A stretch of DNA of 13,331 nucleotides, from NCBI GenBank assembly GCA_039920645.1, contig JBDSDI010000177.1, forward strand, positions 1-13,331, read 5' to 3'. Position numbers and translations under genes: made by a program. The notes under the pieces are model-generated. The model did no database searches. It was not told the origin of the DNA and was given only the letters and a program-made list of their open reading frames with translations. This stretch comes from CAMCVE01 sp039920645. GTDB taxonomy: Bacteria; Bdellovibrionota; UBA2428. This document shows, one piece after another, positions 11,848 to 13,331 of the stretch (position 1 is the first letter of the stretch; every line of letters starts with the position of its first letter).

Positions 11848-13302
11848 ATGAAGCGTATTTTCAGCCTGCTCGGATGGATCTTTGCCTTGGCCCTTTTGGG
11901 CGCGGGGTTGGGAAACTTTCATCCGGGGCTTTCGATGGACGGCCCGCTCTATGCTGCAATTGCGAGAAATTTTGCCACGGGACAGGCCTCTTCTCTTTTC
12001 CATCTCACGAGTCCGACTCCCGAATTTCAACCCTTTTTTGCCGAGCATCCTCATCTGGGCTTTTGGACGATGGCCGCCGTCTTTAAGCTGTTACCCGCCA
12101 CGGACTGGTCCGCGCGTATTCCCTCGCAACTCTTCTACATCTTGAGCCTCACTCTGCTCTACGTCGGCGTGTCCGAAATCGCACGATCGAGGCGTGCCGC
12201 CGCGCTGACGCTCATCCTCATCTGGATCTTCCCGATTCTTTCCAATTTTTTCTCGAATGCGTATCTCGATCCGGAGGCGTTTTTCTTTGGGACACTGGCC
12301 GTCTTCGCGCTCGAGCGCGCCACGCGCATGCGTGACCGCTCTTGGGCATGGGCCGTGGTCTCGGGTCTCGGGCTCGCAGGCTGCGCGCTCACCAAAGGCT
12401 TCACCGTGCTGGGCTTCGGTCCCGCGATGGCTTACCTGGTGATTTCGCGCATCAAGGCGCGTCCGGGTGATTCGGTCGCAGCGGCGTCGATCTGTCTCGG
12501 ATCGACAGTGGCGGTGCTGACGGCCTACGCGTTCGGTATCTCGCGAAGCGACGTGCCGGGCTTCCTCGAAAGCTACATTGTCCGCCAATGGAGCGGACGC
12601 TTCGCGGTCATGAGCGACTGGAGTCTGCTGCTGCGCGTGTTCTTCTACAAGGAATTCGTACGCGAAACGCATGGGTTGCTCGTGCTCGTGCCGCTGCTGC
12701 TCGTGATACGAAAAAAGAAATTTCCCGCGGGCGATGCGCTTTGGATCCCGCTCATTATGATCGCGACCTTCGTGCTGATGTACGTTCCCGCCGCTCGTGT
12801 CGGCCATCAGTATTGGGTTATGATCCTGCCCTGGGCGGCCGTACTGATCGCTCAGGGGCTCGACGCGCTCCTGCCCACGTCGTGGACCGAATCGCGCTTG
12901 CGCACGGGCACGGCCTCGCTCGCGCTGCTGCTGGCCGCGCTGCTGCCTTTTCTTCCCATTCAGTTCTACAGGTCACGCGTGCCGGAGCTAGCAGTGCGCA
13001 TTCGCGACGCCACGCAGTCGAAGTTCGAAAATTCAACCCGCCTTTGGATCGAAATCGGCGCAGAGCGCGACACCTTCATTCGCAGCGGAACCTGGGCCTG
13101 GTACACGGGTCTGCCCGTGTCCTACGCATCGGCTTCAGCGCTCGTAAGCGGAGAAACGACAATCGCCAGGAACGATGTCTTCGTCGTCGAAGCCTTTCAC
13201 GACGACGCGGCCCGTGCAAAACTCGTGCAGGATCTCAAAACAAAAAATCTTTGCGTGGGTGGGGAGAATGAAAAGTCCGTTTACTGGACGCACTGTTTTT
13301 GA
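11848..13302 (+). CDS. ArnT/PMT_2-like GT-C glycosyltransferase
   Basis: A 484-residue polytopic membrane protein from ATG 11848; GTG 11824 would add only eight residues. After the first helix comes S-M-D-G-P-L-Y-A-A-I-A-R (29-40) with Asp31 in the catalytic loop, then H-P-H-L-G-F-W (67-73), Y-L-D-P-E-A-F-F (139-146) and L-T-K-G-F (181-185). These correspond to the D-E, P-P-L, D-x-x and K-G-P landmarks of ArnT-type lipid A aminoarabinose transferases and related PMT_2 proteins. The usual Glu after the first Asp is Gly here. Hydrophobic helices continue to about residue 390, followed by a soluble periplasmic-type tail of roughly 100 residues with two cysteines near the end. It probably transfers a polyprenyl-phosphate-linked sugar to an envelope acceptor, in concert with its two divergent neighbours. 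Confidence 0.85.
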   Translation: MKRIFSLLGWIFALALLGAGLGNFHPGLSMDGPLYAAIARNFATGQASSLFHLTSPTPEFQPFFAEHPHLGFWTMAAVFKLLPATDWSARIPSQLFYILSLTLLYVGVSEIARSRRAAALTLILIWIFPILSNFFSNAYLDPEAFFFGTLAVFALERATRMRDRSWAWAVVSGLGLAGCALTKGFTVLGFGPAMAYLVISRIKARPGDSVAAASICLGSTVAVLTAYAFGISRSDVPGFLESYIVRQWSGRFAVMSDWSLLLRVFFYKEFVRETHGLLVLVPLLLVIRKKKFPAGDALWIPLIMIATFVLMYVPAARVGHQYWVMILPWAAVLIAQGLDALLPTSWTESRLRTGTASLALLLAALLPFLPIQFYRSRVPELAVRIRDATQSKFENSTRLWIEIGAERDTFIRSGTWAWYTGLPVSYASASALVSGETTIARNDVFVVEAFHDDAARAKLVQDLKTKNLCVGGENEKSVYWTHCF

Positions 13303-13331
13303 GCGTTCGAGAGGCGCTTAAGGAAAGCCTG

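Noticed and set aside
12091..12807. 238-aa minus-strand open frame opposite the ArnT-like gene
   Set aside because: Its composition (His, Arg, Glu, Asp) is a shadow of a hydrophobic gene, and the plus strand has clear ArnT-type motifs.
13303..13331. Possible short inverted repeats after the last gene
   Set aside because: The sequence is cut by the window edge, the AGCG/CGCT arms are short with a long loop, and no T-tract is visible.

Overview
The window is a stretch of moderately GC-rich chromosome from a Gram-negative bacterium. Signal peptides with AxA cleavage sites, a lipobox lipoprotein, a beta-barrel-like protein ending in Tyr, phosphatidylglycerol synthesis and several periplasm-facing (GT-C) glycosyltransferases all indicate a diderm envelope. 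Gene content and style (many short overlapping genes, small secreted proteins of unknown function) would fit a Bdellovibrionota or other deltaproteobacteria-like lineage. That placement is an impression, not a demonstration. There are no tRNA or rRNA genes, IS elements, CRISPR arrays or phage genes, so this looks like core/accessory chromosome rather than a mobile island.

Layout. 1-168 is the 3' end of an unrecognised gene. 229-1005 is a secreted protein of unknown function, followed after 25 bp by a GT4-family glycosyltransferase (1031-2134). Facing them is a two-gene minus-strand unit: pgsA (3532-2948, phosphatidylglycerophosphate synthase) then phhA (2911-2153, phenylalanine 4-monooxygenase). 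Divergent from pgsA is a dense plus-strand operon from about 3548 to 7792. In order it encodes a 5'-nucleotidase-like lipoprotein with an altered active site, a stand-alone RibD C-terminal-type reductase, a YbgC-type hotdog acyl-CoA thioesterase, an SRPBCC/COQ10-type lipid-binding protein, a 97-aa protein of unknown function, a RidA-family deaminase and a membrane-anchored YdcF/DUF218 protein. Neighbouring genes overlap or are about 10 bp apart.

Then come a 101-aa secreted protein (minus) and a divergent outer-membrane-type protein (8224-9264), separated by about 118 bp with two inverted repeats. A hairpin terminator with a GAAA loop closes the latter. The final third is an envelope glycosylation cluster of three polytopic glycosyltransferases: a GT-C/PMT_2 protein and a GT87 protein, translationally coupled on the minus strand, and a divergent ArnT/PMT_2-like protein (11848-13302).

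How it may work together. The common thread is the cell envelope: phospholipid head-group synthesis, lipid-linked sugar transfer on the periplasmic side, a cytoplasmic GT4 enzyme, acyl-CoA/lipid handling, and secreted or surface proteins. The most unusual points are two very short divergent spacers. In one (pgsA / nucleotidase-like gene) a 21-bp imperfect palindrome contains both start codons and two overlapping extended -10-like elements, suggesting leaderless, mutually exclusive transcription. The nucleotidase-like lipoprotein keeps most metal ligands but has Tyr where the catalytic His and Asp are expected.
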